DNA of 64,000 bases from contig NZ_JASKUT010000001.1 of assembly GCF_030167925.1 (NCBI RefSeq), positions 4,052,501 through 4,116,500 on the forward strand. The letters are read 5' to 3'. The notes below the pieces were generated by a model. The model worked only from the letters and a program-made list of their open reading frames with translations, made no database searches and was not told where the DNA came from. Positions within the stretch are counted from its first letter, which is position 1, and the number at the start of each line of letters is the position of its first letter. Both the position numbers and the translations under genes were made by a program. Below, piece after piece: positions 8,451 through 16,630 of this stretch. The stretch is from Paenibacillus silviterrae (GTDB taxonomy: Bacteria > Bacillota > Bacilli > Paenibacillales > NBRC-103111).

Positions 8451-10298
8451 ATGAAGGCCTATCTTTATGCTGTAATTCGAGAGTCAGCGTGTTCCTGGCA
8501 TGTATCCTTGGATTTGCGGGCAGACCGGCAGCATTATCTGTCTTTGTATGGCCCGTGCTTCAAGCTGCGTGTACTGGAACCGGCTCTTTCGTTCGGACAA
8601 GCTATGGAATTGCAGAAGCGTTTTTCACGTGAAGGGAACACTGTAGTGACTTCAAAGCGGATTCGGGCGTTAGGTCCGGGTGTGCTTGGAGTAGGACCCG
8701 GTAGTACGCAAGAATGGGTCATTCGTGAGTGGAAGCCGGGTGCCGAGCATGAAGCCTATGCAAATGAAGTAGATGATGGGAAAAGGATTCGCTACATGGC
8801 GATGATGCTTCGAGGGCGGCAGCTCCTCATTGATGAGGTGGTTGCGTTACTGGAGAATGGGAGCGAGGAATCAAAAACCGATACGACGCTTCTATACGAT
8901 CTTCAACGCGCGTGGCTTGCCGGATTCGTGGAAATTGACCAAGGCGTTTCGGTAAGTAAGCAGGGATTCCTCTTTCGGGAACAGCGATACCAATGCTCCC
9001 GTTGCGGCACTAACGCTAAGAAGAAACGGAACGATGGTGGAGTTAACTCCATTCGCTGGTCTGCATGTCCGCACTGCCAACAGGACTGTGCTTATTGTGA
9101 AGCATGCCTCACTATGGGAAGAGCCAGATTCTGTTCCATTGTAGTTAGCGGGGTTAGCAGAAGCCCTGAAGTCAAAGAGGATACACAGGAGTTGTCCGAC
9201 TATACAAGCCCGTGGGGACTTAGCTCGATTCAAGAGGAAGCAGCGGGCGAAGCGCTTCGTTTTTTGAAAGCAAATATATTCCTTTCACCGGCAAAGGAGG
9301 AAGAGCCTCGCAAATTTCTGATATGGGCTGTAACCGGTGCTGGGAAGACGGAAATGATTTTTCCCATGATCTCGTATGCACTGGCGCGGGGCGGCAAGGT
9401 GGCTGTGGCAACACCGAGAAGAGATGTTGTGCTGGAGCTGATGCCCCGTATACGCAAGGCATTTCCTGATGCGGCGGTAGTTACGTTGTACGGTGGGAGT
9501 GAGCAGCGCTGGGAGCAGGGGGAGATTACGATCGCTACGACGCATCAATTGATGCGGTTTCGACATGCCTTCGATTTGGTGATCATCGACGAAATTGATG
9601 CGTTTCCTTATCATAATAATCCAATGCTCTTATATGCTGCTGCCAAGGTGTGTAAGCCGTGGGGAGTAAACCTTCTTTTGTCCGCTACGCCACCTGCCCC
9701 TTTGAGAAAACTTGCCGCTCGAGGAAAGCTTCCTCACGTTAAGGTAGCTGCGCGGTATCATCGGCAGCCCTTGCCTGAGCCTACGGTGGAGAGGTCACTC
9801 GCCTTGCGGACCATCATCCAACAGGGGAATGCTCCCGCCGCGCTCATTGGCAAATTAAAAAAATCCCTGGATCGTGGGGCTCAGTTATTCGTATTCGTTC
9901 CGAACATTTCGATGGTGGAGCCTTTGCTGAAGCTGCTGCGAAAGGCACTGCCTGATATACGGGTCGAGGGGACATCCTCAAAGGATGCCGACCGTGGGGA
10001 GAAGGTTCTTGCGTTTCGTGCCCGGGAGATCCGACTGCTGATTACGACAACGATTCTAGAGCGGGGAGTGACGATTCCGCAATCCGATGTGTTTATTCTG
10101 GACGCGGACTCTCCTGTGTTTGATTCGGCCGCGATGGTACAGATGGCAGGCAGAGCCGGAAGATCGGCACAGGACCCGAACGGCTTTGTTTATTTTTACT
10201 CTAAGGAAAAAACAAGATCGCAGGCAGAGGCCATCCAGCAAATTAAAAGCATGAATCGTCTGGCTCGCAAGAAAGGTTTGCTACTGCCCAAAAGCTAA
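8451..10298 (+). CDS. comFA: ComFA, DNA-uptake helicase/translocase of competence
   Basis: ComFA is a membrane-associated ATP-driven translocase that helps pull transforming DNA into the cell. This 615-residue protein has a Cys-rich zinc module (CSRCG near residue 182, then CPHCQQDCAYCEAC). Two RecA-like domains follow: Walker A TGAGKT at 295-300, the DEAD-like box DEID at 380-383 within IIDEIDAFPY, SATPP as motif III, and the GRAGR motif VI near the C terminus. AAAGGAGT precedes the ATG. It is followed 12 bases later by comFC; comFB, present between them in B. subtilis, is absent. Confidence 0.95.
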   Translation: MKAYLYAVIRESACSWHVSLDLRADRQHYLSLYGPCFKLRVLEPALSFGQAMELQKRFSREGNTVVTSKRIRALGPGVLGVGPGSTQEWVIREWKPGAEHEAYANEVDDGKRIRYMAMMLRGRQLLIDEVVALLENGSEESKTDTTLLYDLQRAWLAGFVEIDQGVSVSKQGFLFREQRYQCSRCGTNAKKKRNDGGVNSIRWSACPHCQQDCAYCEACLTMGRARFCSIVVSGVSRSPEVKEDTQELSDYTSPWGLSSIQEEAAGEALRFLKANIFLSPAKEEEPRKFLIWAVTGAGKTEMIFPMISYALARGGKVAVATPRRDVVLELMPRIRKAFPDAAVVTLYGGSEQRWEQGEITIATTHQLMRFRHAFDLVIIDEIDAFPYHNNPMLLYAAAKVCKPWGVNLLLSATPPAPLRKLAARGKLPHVKVAARYHRQPLPEPTVERSLALRTIIQQGNAPAALIGKLKKSLDRGAQLFVFVPNISMVEPLLKLLRKALPDIRVEGTSSKDADRGEKVLAFRAREIRLLITTTILERGVTIPQSDVFILDADSPVFDSAAMVQMAGRAGRSAQDPNGFVYFYSKEKTRSQAEAIQQIKSMNRLARKKGLLLPKS

Positions 10299-10310
10299 GG
10301 GGGGAATTGA

Positions 10311-11081
10311 TTGGTAAGCTTACTTCATTCGTGGCGCAGGTGGGCTTCTGCTCTGCTGGCCACACTGGAGTCTGGTTTGGCAGCAACGTCTAAAGCATGC
10401 CTCAGTTGCGGGGGAGCGTATCGAGGGACTAGAGCCTTGCGTGTATGCCAAAGCTGTTGGCAATCCATACCGTGGATTCATGAAGTACAGTGTGAATGCT
10501 GTGGCAGATACGAAGCTTGCATGGATTGCAAGCGGAGACCGGTGACTTATTTTACAAGGAATCGAAGCGCGGTGCGGTATGACGAACAAATGAAGTCGTG
10601 GCTGGCTTTGTATAAGTATCGGGGACAAGAGAGGCTAAGCGGAGTGCTTGGTCCGATGCTGATGCATGCGCTTCAGCTTCATAGAGCCGACGGGAAGCGG
10701 GAGTCCACGGAGTATATAACCTTTGTCCCTCTGAGCAGGGAAAGATTTGACGAACGGGGCTTCAATCAGGCGGAGCAGCTGGCCATAGAACTAGGTAAGC
10801 GGGCCCAAATCCCGGTGCTGCCGCTATTCAAACGGAACCGTCATACGAATAAGCAAAGTCTGAAGGCACGTGCGGAGCGGGTGGAGGATATGCGCGGTGT
10901 TTTTAGGCTTAAACCGGCGGGCATGGAAGGGATACAACGATTATTGCGGCAGCATTCTAGAATAAAGCTTTATATCGTGGATGACGTTTACACAACGGGA
11001 AGCACGCTAAATGAATGTGCGCGGGTGGTGAAGGAGCATTTTCCGGCGATTGATGTATATGGATTGAACTGGGCTCGGTAA
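10311..11081 (+). CDS. comFC: ComFC, phosphoribosyltransferase-like competence protein
   Basis: This 256-residue ComF/GntX-family protein starts at TTG 10311 behind AAGGGGGGAA. The N-terminal zinc-finger-like part contains CLSCGG, CQSC and CECCGRYEACMDC motifs. The C-terminal phosphoribosyltransferase domain has the PRPP-binding motif YIVDDVYTTGST. It is needed for transformation and is thought to work with ComFA. It is probably in one operon with comFA. The sigma-D promoter for the flagellar cluster lies just after the stop codon. Confidence 0.94.
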   Translation: MVSLLHSWRRWASALLATLESGLAATSKACLSCGGAYRGTRALRVCQSCWQSIPWIHEVQCECCGRYEACMDCKRRPVTYFTRNRSAVRYDEQMKSWLALYKYRGQERLSGVLGPMLMHALQLHRADGKRESTEYITFVPLSRERFDERGFNQAEQLAIELGKRAQIPVLPLFKRNRHTNKQSLKARAERVEDMRGVFRLKPAGMEGIQRLLRQHSRIKLYIVDDVYTTGSTLNECARVVKEHFPAIDVYGLNWAR

Positions 11082-11110
11082 TTGGCAATCGAGACTGTGA
11101 AGGATACCAC

Positions 11111-11138
11111 AAAAAAATCACATGCAAAATGCCGATAG
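11111..11138 (+). promoter_or_regulatory. Probable sigma-D (flagellar) promoter of the yvyF-flgM-flgN-flgK-flgL operon
   Basis: GCCGATAG at 11131-11138 matches seven of eight bases of the sigma-D -10 element. AAAA at 11111-11114, 16 bases upstream, stands in for the usual TAAA. The geometry equals that of the promoters before hag, flaG and the sugar cluster in this window. Confidence 0.6.
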
Positions 11139-11201
11139 ATACAGTAAACTAGAATTATACATCTAGTCCAGGCGCAGGAAATATAGAAAGGGGTTACGGA
11201 A

Positions 11202-11618
11202 ATGAGTTTGAATGTCGCCAACTGCTATCGCTGCGGCAAGGTGTTTATGAAGAATCATTACGGGGTTTGCCCTAACTGTATAAAGGACATCGAGCAGCAA
11301 TACGAAAAGTGTCTAAAGTATTTGCGGGAGAATAAACAGTGCTCTCTACAAGAGCTCAGCGAAGCCACAGAGGTTTCTGTCACTCAGATCACGAAGTTTA
11401 TCCGCGAAGGGCGCATTTCCATTAAACACAACCCGAACATGTCTTTTGGTTGCGAGGTGTGCGGAACGTCCATTCGTGAGGGAACGATCTGTGAGCCGTG
11501 CCGTTCTCGTCTCGCGAAGGATGTATCGAACCTGCAGGAGGATCAGCAGAAAAGACAGGCGAACCAGGCTAATCGCGGCCCGAGCTTCCAGATCAAGGAT
11601 CGTTTGCATGACAAGTAA
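11202..11618 (+). CDS. yvyF: Flagellar operon zinc-ribbon protein YvyF
   Basis: A 138-residue member of the flagellar-operon protein family found before flgM in Bacilli. It contains two Cys pairs at the N terminus (CYRCGK and CPNCIKD), a short helix-turn-helix-like middle (LQELSEATEVSVTQITKFIREG) and two more Cys pairs (CEVCG and CEPCRS). The arrangement suggests a zinc-ribbon, winged-helix-like regulator, but its molecular function is not established. AAAGGGG precedes the ATG. A hairpin separates it from flgM. Confidence 0.88.
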   Translation: MSLNVANCYRCGKVFMKNHYGVCPNCIKDIEQQYEKCLKYLRENKQCSLQELSEATEVSVTQITKFIREGRISIKHNPNMSFGCEVCGTSIREGTICEPCRSRLAKDVSNLQEDQQKRQANQANRGPSFQIKDRLHDK

Positions 11619-11658
11619 GAAATTGTTATCATAATTACATATAAACTTTTGAATAGAG

Positions 11659-11703
11659 CCCACCGATAAAAGTAGTAACGCTTTTACGGTGGGTTTACTA
11701 TTT
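11659..11703 (+). terminator. Long hairpin between yvyF and flgM, possible attenuator
   Basis: CCCACCG(A)TAAAAG at 11659-11672 pairs with CTTTTACGGTGGG at 11681-11693 around an 8-base loop; one A is bulged. The following TTTACTATTT is a poor U-tract, so it may be a partial terminator or mRNA-processing structure that lowers flgM expression relative to yvyF rather than a full stop. Confidence 0.55.
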
Positions 11704-11724
11704 GTGTCGGATGAGGTGGGAATG

Positions 11725-11982
11725 ATGAAGATTAATGGACCGAATCACATCGGAGCCGTCAATCAATATAAGAAGACGCAGGACGCTCAGCAGCAGCATG
11801 TTAACGGCAAGAAGGGCAAGCTGGATCAAGTGCATATTTCGAATGAAGCCAAGGAGCTGCTGGAGACGCAAGGAGCGGCTTCCTCGGAGAAGATCGAGTC
11901 GCTGAAGAAGTCGGTTGCTGAAGGTACATATCATGTGGATACGAAGAAGCTCGTGGAGAAGCTGTTCCCGTTTTTGAAATAA
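11725..11982 (+). CDS. flgM: FlgM, anti-sigma-D factor
   Basis: FlgM binds sigma-D and holds back late flagellar genes until the hook is complete. ATG 11725 is chosen because GAGGTGG ends six bases before it; the frame extends upstream to GTG 11689 but that lies in the intergenic hairpin. The 85-residue product has the expected disordered N-terminal half and the C-terminal helical sigma-binding part with VHISNEAKELLE and VAEGTYHVDTKKLVEKL motifs. It is followed closely by flgN. Confidence 0.94.
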   Translation: MKINGPNHIGAVNQYKKTQDAQQQHVNGKKGKLDQVHISNEAKELLETQGAASSEKIESLKKSVAEGTYHVDTKKLVEKLFPFLK

Positions 11983-12004
11983 CAAACGAAGAGGTGAATG
12001 AGCC

Positions 12005-12505
12005 TTGTCTTTTCAAGCTCTGTTAGAGACCATGTCGGCCTTGAACGAAATTCACAACACGCTACTAGAACTGGCTGAGCAGAAGAAGCATGTGCTCATT
12101 AACAATCAGGTGGAACAGTTAACCCAGATCGTGACAAAGGAGAATAAGCTGCTTAAACAAATCGGAGAGTTGGATGAGCGTCGCGTCGAGGTGATCGGGG
12201 AATTCCTAATGGAGAAGGGCTATAAGCCGAATCCTCGGGTAACGGTTGGGGACCTGACGAAGATCATTTTTAACGTGGAAGAGAAGAAGCAGCTGACGGA
12301 CGCACAGAAGCAACTTATGGGTACGATACGGAAGTTGAGAGATTTGAATCAGTTAAATCAAGAGTTAATTCAGCATTCGCTCGCCTTTGTTAATTATTCA
12401 TTGGATTTAATTGTAGGTCCACCGGAGGACGACGTGCTTTACCAAAATCCTCAGCTGCAAAGTAACGCTCCAAAACGGCAGGGGCTCTTTGATACAAGGG
12501 CATAA
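12005..12505 (+). CDS. flgN: FlgN-type chaperone for hook-associated proteins
   Basis: A 166-residue, almost wholly helical protein matching the FlgN (YvyG) family that keeps FlgK and FlgL unfolded for export. The start is TTG with GAGGTGA upstream. The motif-poor sequence has regular heptads from about residue 8 to 135. Its position between flgM and flgK is the standard Bacillus order. Confidence 0.92.
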   Translation: MSFQALLETMSALNEIHNTLLELAEQKKHVLINNQVEQLTQIVTKENKLLKQIGELDERRVEVIGEFLMEKGYKPNPRVTVGDLTKIIFNVEEKKQLTDAQKQLMGTIRKLRDLNQLNQELIQHSLAFVNYSLDLIVGPPEDDVLYQNPQLQSNAPKRQGLFDTRA

Positions 12506-12540
12506 GATTCTAGTGATACGGTAGGAAGGGGAGCACATTC

Positions 12541-14145
12541 ATGCGTTCCACATTCGGCGGAATTGAAATATCGAAGCGAAGCTTGTTTACTCAACAGGCT
12601 GCATTAACGACGACAGGTCATAATATTGCGAATGCTAATACCAAGGGTTACTCCCGTCAAGTGGTCAATATGGTGGCCTCTCGTCCAATTGAATACCCTG
12701 GGCTTATGCGAAGTAACGTCCCTGGCCAGATGGGGCAGGGTGTGGAGTTTGATCAGATTACGAGGATACGTGAGAGATTTCTCGATAACCAAATGCACAA
12801 CGAAAATAAAAGTCTAGGTGAATGGAGTGTCCGAAAAGATACTTTGGATAAGCTGGAAGCGATCATTAATGAGCCTTCGGATACAGGAATTCGTCAAACG
12901 ATCGAAGGGTTCTGGAACGCATGGGAAGAGCTTAGTAAATCCCCTGAAAACACAACGGCCCGTGTTTTGGTTAAAGAGCGAGCTTTAGCTATGACGGATG
13001 CATTCAATCAAACCTCGCGTCAACTGTCAGATTTGTCGAGAGACTTGACAGAAAACATCGAAGTGAAAGTAACAGATGCGAATCAGAAGGTATCTCAAAT
13101 AGCCAAGTTAAACGAAGCAATATTCCGTATCGAGGGTCTTGGTAACGATGCGAATGATCTACGCGATCAGCGAGATTTATTGATGGACGAGCTCTCCAAG
13201 ATCGCGAATATCACGTATACGGAGAATGACCGAGGCTATACCGTAAATATGGGTACCACGCAGTTAGTCTCGGGTAATACGGTAACAACGGTTCTTACAT
13301 CCGATTTGGTACAGTCTGCCGCGGAGGCGGGGACATTAAACAGTGGCGAGATCTACGGAATGATTCACTCTCGTGACTATAACGTTGCTAATTATCAATA
13401 CCAGTTAGATAACATGCTGAAAACGATGGTAACCGGTGACATGAAGGTAACGCTTCCGAAAGGAATGGTCATTCCGGCAGGCACTACGATGACGCTAGTG
13501 AAAGCAGATGGTACTACGGAAACAAAGAATTTCGCTGGTTCCATTGAGGATCGAACGTTAGGGGATAGTACCGATGTTATCGTTAAGGGCTTTAATGGCC
13601 TGCATCAGCTCGGATATTCCTCCTCAGAACCATTGAAATCGGGGGTTTCATTCTTCTCTCTAAAAGAAGGTACCAGTGAATTCACTGCTGCCAGCGTAAC
13701 GGTGAACCCTGATATCGTAGCTAATGTTGCTAATATCTCCACTTCAACTCGCGTGTATATGGATGGCACAACCCCTAAAGTTGTTAAGGGGAACAATGAT
13801 ATGGCACTTCTGCTTGCTGACGTACGGAATAAGCGTGTGAGTTTTGACCCGGATTCAACCGGGAGACCTGTATTAACGGATGGAACGTTTGATGAGTTCT
13901 TCCGCTCCATCGTAGGACAATTGGGGGTGCAATCGCAGGAGGCAGACCGCCAAGCGACGAACCAACAAATTCTTGTGAACCAGGTTGATTCACAAAGACA
14001 GGCGGTCAGTGGAGTATCATTGGATGAAGAGATGGCCAATATGATTAAATTCCAGCATGCATACAATGCAGCGGCACGTGCGTTAACCACTTTTGATGAA
14101 ATGCTCGATAAGGTTATTAATAGTATGGGGCTTGTAGGAAGATAA
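12541..14145 (+). CDS. flgK: FlgK, hook-associated protein 1
   Basis: This protein forms the first junction ring between hook and filament. The 534-residue protein starts with the conserved rod/hook motif (IEISKRSLFTQQAALTTTGH, then NIANANTKGYSRQ). It ends with the C-terminal helical motif VSLDEEMANMIKFQHAYNAAA, both needed for assembly. A variable middle region (about 270-440) is of the usual size for the family. It is 21 bases upstream of flgL. Confidence 0.97.
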   Translation: MRSTFGGIEISKRSLFTQQAALTTTGHNIANANTKGYSRQVVNMVASRPIEYPGLMRSNVPGQMGQGVEFDQITRIRERFLDNQMHNENKSLGEWSVRKDTLDKLEAIINEPSDTGIRQTIEGFWNAWEELSKSPENTTARVLVKERALAMTDAFNQTSRQLSDLSRDLTENIEVKVTDANQKVSQIAKLNEAIFRIEGLGNDANDLRDQRDLLMDELSKIANITYTENDRGYTVNMGTTQLVSGNTVTTVLTSDLVQSAAEAGTLNSGEIYGMIHSRDYNVANYQYQLDNMLKTMVTGDMKVTLPKGMVIPAGTTMTLVKADGTTETKNFAGSIEDRTLGDSTDVIVKGFNGLHQLGYSSSEPLKSGVSFFSLKEGTSEFTAASVTVNPDIVANVANISTSTRVYMDGTTPKVVKGNNDMALLLADVRNKRVSFDPDSTGRPVLTDGTFDEFFRSIVGQLGVQSQEADRQATNQQILVNQVDSQRQAVSGVSLDEEMANMIKFQHAYNAAARALTTFDEMLDKVINSMGLVGR

Positions 14146-14181
14146 TCAATAAGTAACGAAGTTTAGGTGGGAGGTGTTCTG

Positions 14182-15096
14182 ATGTCGATGCGTGTAACTC
14201 AAGGTATGCTGAATAGCCAGCTCCTTCGAAATATAAATACTAATTTGACACGTATGCAGAACAATCAGGAACAATTATCAACAGGCAGAAAAATAAATAG
14301 ACCATCTGATGATCCTGTGGGTATGGCGTTTTCCCTTCGTTACCGAAGCGAACAATCAGCCAATGAACAATACGAAAGTAATTTGGATGCCGCGATGTCT
14401 TTACTAGATTATACGGATACCATGATGGGACAAGCTAATAGTGTTATTCAACGTGTTCGTGAATTGGCTGTTGCTGGTGCTAACGGTACAAACCCGCAAC
14501 AAGCTCTAGACTCCATTAAGAGCGAAGTGGAACAACTGTACTCCCAGATGGTGAGTATTGGTAACAGTCAGTTCAATGGCCGTTATATCTTTAATGGACA
14601 GATGACTGATAAAGCTCCTTACACCGAAGCGAATGCTGCCACAGATAAACCTGACGGAAACGAACTTAAGTTTAACATCGGTGTTGGTGTTCAAATTGCA
14701 GCGAATAAGACAGGGGAATCCGTTTTTGGTACACCTGACGACATTAATGCACCTGGTACGAACGATAATATTTTTCGTGTGATGAAGGACTTATCTGCTG
14801 CCTTGGGAGCAGGTCTGACTAATGAGGTTAGTGCGTTGCTTGCTCGAATCGATAAGGCTAATGATCAATTTCTTGAGGCCAGAGCTGACGTTGGCGCTAA
14901 GATGAACCGTATGGAGTTGGCGCAATCCCGTTTGAGTGACGTTAATGTGAATTTAAAAACACTACAGACAAAAACAGAGGACGCAGATGTAGCCGAGGTA
15001 ATCACGAACCTCAAGATGGATGAGAATGTGTATCAATCGTCATTATCGGTTGGATCTAAGATTATCAGTGCAACCTTAGTTGACTTTCTAAGATGA
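14182..15096 (+). CDS. flgL: FlgL, hook-associated protein 3
   Basis: This is the second junction protein, a flagellin relative. ATG 14182 is chosen because GGAGGTG ends five bases upstream; GTG 14167 lies before that site. The 304-residue product carries a flagellin-type N-terminal helix with NNQEQLSTGRKINRPSDDP and a C-terminal helix ending in VGSKIISATLVDFLR. The central insert (about 150-210) is short. It belongs to the same operon as flgK and yviE. Confidence 0.96.
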   Translation: MSMRVTQGMLNSQLLRNINTNLTRMQNNQEQLSTGRKINRPSDDPVGMAFSLRYRSEQSANEQYESNLDAAMSLLDYTDTMMGQANSVIQRVRELAVAGANGTNPQQALDSIKSEVEQLYSQMVSIGNSQFNGRYIFNGQMTDKAPYTEANAATDKPDGNELKFNIGVGVQIAANKTGESVFGTPDDINAPGTNDNIFRVMKDLSAALGAGLTNEVSALLARIDKANDQFLEARADVGAKMNRMELAQSRLSDVNVNLKTLQTKTEDADVAEVITNLKMDENVYQSSLSVGSKIISATLVDFLR

Positions 15097-15113
15097 GTTA
15101 GAGGGATCATTAT

Positions 15114-15686
15114 ATGACTATTCCCCAGATACAAATACGGCAGACACCAGCAAGATTAAGTATTGATGCTGACCCTGGGCGTCTAGAAATGAAGCAACCT
15201 AAAGCAACATTCGAGCTTAAGACGATTCCAGGGAGACTTCAAATTGAATCAGGTCCTGGACAGCTTATCATTGATAACAGTGCTTGGCATGATGCACTAG
15301 GGGTCGGGAATCATTTAGAATCAATGAGCCGTATTTATTCCACCTGTAAACAAATTGCACTGGAAGGAATAGCGAATAGGGTAGCTCAAGGCAACAGAAT
15401 GGCTGCCATTCACACAGGTGAGAATGTGATAGCAAGTTTAGCAAGAGAAAGTACGAAGGATGTCGATAACTATCAGTTCATGTATATGGGTCCTGCATCC
15501 TTTGATAATATCGATATTCGCTATGAGCCGACGGAAGTGAACATTCAGGTAGAAGAAGCAAGAGTCCAAAAGAACATCGAGATGAATCCCGCGGATATAC
15601 AATATCATCTGGGGAAAAGGGACATCTATATGGCTCAATACCCTAAAGTGGAAATCATCCCTCCGAATATGGATATAAAAATTTAA
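15114..15686 (+). CDS. yviE: YviE-like flagellar-cluster protein (DUF6470 family)
   Basis: A 190-residue protein in the position of B. subtilis yviE between flgL and fliW. The N-terminal third shows repeated short patterns (PxRLxIDxDPGRLEM, then FELKTIPGRLQIESGPGQL) that would form beta strands. The C-terminal part is hydrophilic. There is no signal peptide or known catalytic motif. The function is unknown; the assignment rests on gene order and the repeat pattern. Confidence 0.85.
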   Translation: MTIPQIQIRQTPARLSIDADPGRLEMKQPKATFELKTIPGRLQIESGPGQLIIDNSAWHDALGVGNHLESMSRIYSTCKQIALEGIANRVAQGNRMAAIHTGENVIASLARESTKDVDNYQFMYMGPASFDNIDIRYEPTEVNIQVEEARVQKNIEMNPADIQYHLGKRDIYMAQYPKVEIIPPNMDIKI

Positions 15687-15699
15687 TATGTGCTATCAT

Positions 15700-15738
15700 G
15701 AAGCTATAGATCTTAAAATCTATAGCTTCGATTTTTTT
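15700..15738 (+). terminator. Rho-independent terminator after yviE
   Basis: A perfect 12-bp stem (GAAGCTATAGAT with ATCTATAGCTTC, 6-base loop) is followed two bases later by seven T residues. It separates the flgM-yviE unit from fliW-csrA-hag. Confidence 0.93.
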
Positions 15739-15769
15739 AATTGCCATATGTAAATAAGGAGTGTTACTC

Positions 15770-16228
15770 ATGATCACAATAAATACTTCAAGCTTAGGTG
15801 AAATGACGATTACGGAAGAACAAATCATTAATTTCCCGGAAGGAATTCCAGGGTTCGTTGAATTACATCGGTTTACGCTACTACCTATTGACCCTGAGTT
15901 GCCGTTTGCCTACTTGCAGTCTGTGGATGAAGAGATGATTCATTTCATTGTAGTAAATCCTTTTCACATCTATCCATTATATGATATTCACCTCGACCAT
16001 GAGATACAGGAGGAGCTTGAAATCGAAGCTCCCGAGGATGTGGAGGTATGGAGTATCCTAACCATTCGTGACTCTTTTGACACAGCTACAGTTAATCTAA
16101 TGGCACCAGTGATTATCAATTCAAAGAAGCGCTCGGGCAAACAAATTGTGCTGCACCAGTCCAATTACACGACTCGTCATATGCTTTCGGATTTGATACA
16201 TTCCACCAACACGGAAACGAAGGGGTGA
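15770..16228 (+). CDS. fliW: FliW, flagellar assembly factor and CsrA antagonist
   Basis: FliW binds CsrA and free flagellin; rising flagellin releases CsrA to repress hag translation. ATG 15770 is chosen (AAGGAG ends eight bases upstream) over GTG 15761. The 152-residue product has the family motifs INFPEGIPGF near the N terminus and the PFxIYPxYDxxL region in the middle. It is immediately followed by csrA, the usual partner pair. Confidence 0.96.
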   Translation: MITINTSSLGEMTITEEQIINFPEGIPGFVELHRFTLLPIDPELPFAYLQSVDEEMIHFIVVNPFHIYPLYDIHLDHEIQEELEIEAPEDVEVWSILTIRDSFDTATVNLMAPVIINSKKRSGKQIVLHQSNYTTRHMLSDLIHSTNTETKG

Positions 16229-16235
16229 ACCTCAT

Positions 16236-16469
16236 ATGCTGGTCCTAGCAAGAAAAGTAGGAGAATCCATTATGATTGGTGATCAAGTGGAATTAATCGT
16301 TGTAAGCGTAGAGAAGGATGTCGTTCGTCTTGGCATCAAAGCTCCGAAGCATATGCAGGTCTATCGGAAAGAGCTCTACGAGATGGTGAAGCAGTCGAAT
16401 GAAGAAGCATCTAAAACTGCCTTAAAGCCGGATCAGTTGAAACATCTATTGAAGAAAAAAGGAACATAA
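16236..16469 (+). CDS. csrA: CsrA, RNA-binding translational repressor
   Basis: CsrA binds GGA motifs in the hag mRNA leader and blocks translation until FliW sequesters it. The 77-residue protein has the conserved MLVLARKVGESIMIGD start and VRLGIKAPKHMQVYRKE core, with a slightly extended C-terminal tail. The stop codon lies only 18 bases before the hag sigma-D -35 element, so hag can be made from its own promoter and by read-through. Confidence 0.97.
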   Translation: MLVLARKVGESIMIGDQVELIVVSVEKDVVRLGIKAPKHMQVYRKELYEMVKQSNEEASKTALKPDQLKHLLKKKGT

Positions 16470-16487
16470 AATATTTTTGAGAAGCTA

Positions 16488-16515
16488 TAAACTTTCTCCC
16501 AAGGTTCGACGATAT
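16488..16515 (+). promoter_or_regulatory. Sigma-D promoter of the flagellin gene hag
   Basis: TAAA at 16488-16491, a 16-base spacer and GACGATAT at 16508-16515 (seven of eight matches to GCCGATAT). Transcription would begin near 16522, giving a leader of roughly 110 bases that contains the CsrA sites. Confidence 0.8.
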
Positions 16516-16533
16516 ATGTATCATAGGGGAACG

Positions 16534-16561
16534 GGACCTAGGGCGGCCGACCTAAAGGTCC
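16534..16561 (+). promoter_or_regulatory. Upper stem-loop of the hag mRNA leader
   Basis: GGACC-TAGG pairs with CCTA-AA-GGTCC around an eight-base GC-rich loop. It is near the 5' end of the predicted transcript and may stabilise the mRNA. A role in CsrA binding is not evident. Confidence 0.55.
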
Positions 16562-16581
16562 TTAAGTACCTCACTATATCA

Positions 16582-16602
16582 AATCCACATGGATGTGGGT
16601 TT
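16582..16602 (+). promoter_or_regulatory. High-affinity CsrA binding hairpin in the hag leader (BS1-like)
   Basis: ACATGGATGT at 16587-16596 closely matches the known CsrA consensus ACARGGAUGU. The GGA lies in the four-base loop of a stem formed by CCACA with TGTGG, extended by outer AA/TT pairs. This is the preferred presentation for CsrA. Confidence 0.82.
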
Positions 16603-16613
16603 TATCTAACTTC

Positions 16614-16620
16614 AGGGAGG
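16614..16620 (+). promoter_or_regulatory. hag Shine-Dalgarno sequence overlapping a second CsrA site (BS2-like)
   Basis: AGGGAGG ends 10 bases before the hag ATG and contains the GGA core. CsrA bridging this site and the hairpin about 22 bases upstream would block ribosome binding, as known for B. subtilis hag. Confidence 0.75.
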
Positions 16621-16630
16621 AAGTATAACA

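Noticed and set aside
15746..15769. GTG 15761 as the fliW start
   Set aside because: It overlaps the AAGGAG ribosome site; ATG 15770 has proper spacing and the normal FliW N terminus.
16534..16602. Riboswitch in the hag leader
   Set aside because: The structures are explained by a simple stem and a CsrA-type GGA hairpin; no metabolite-binding core is visible.
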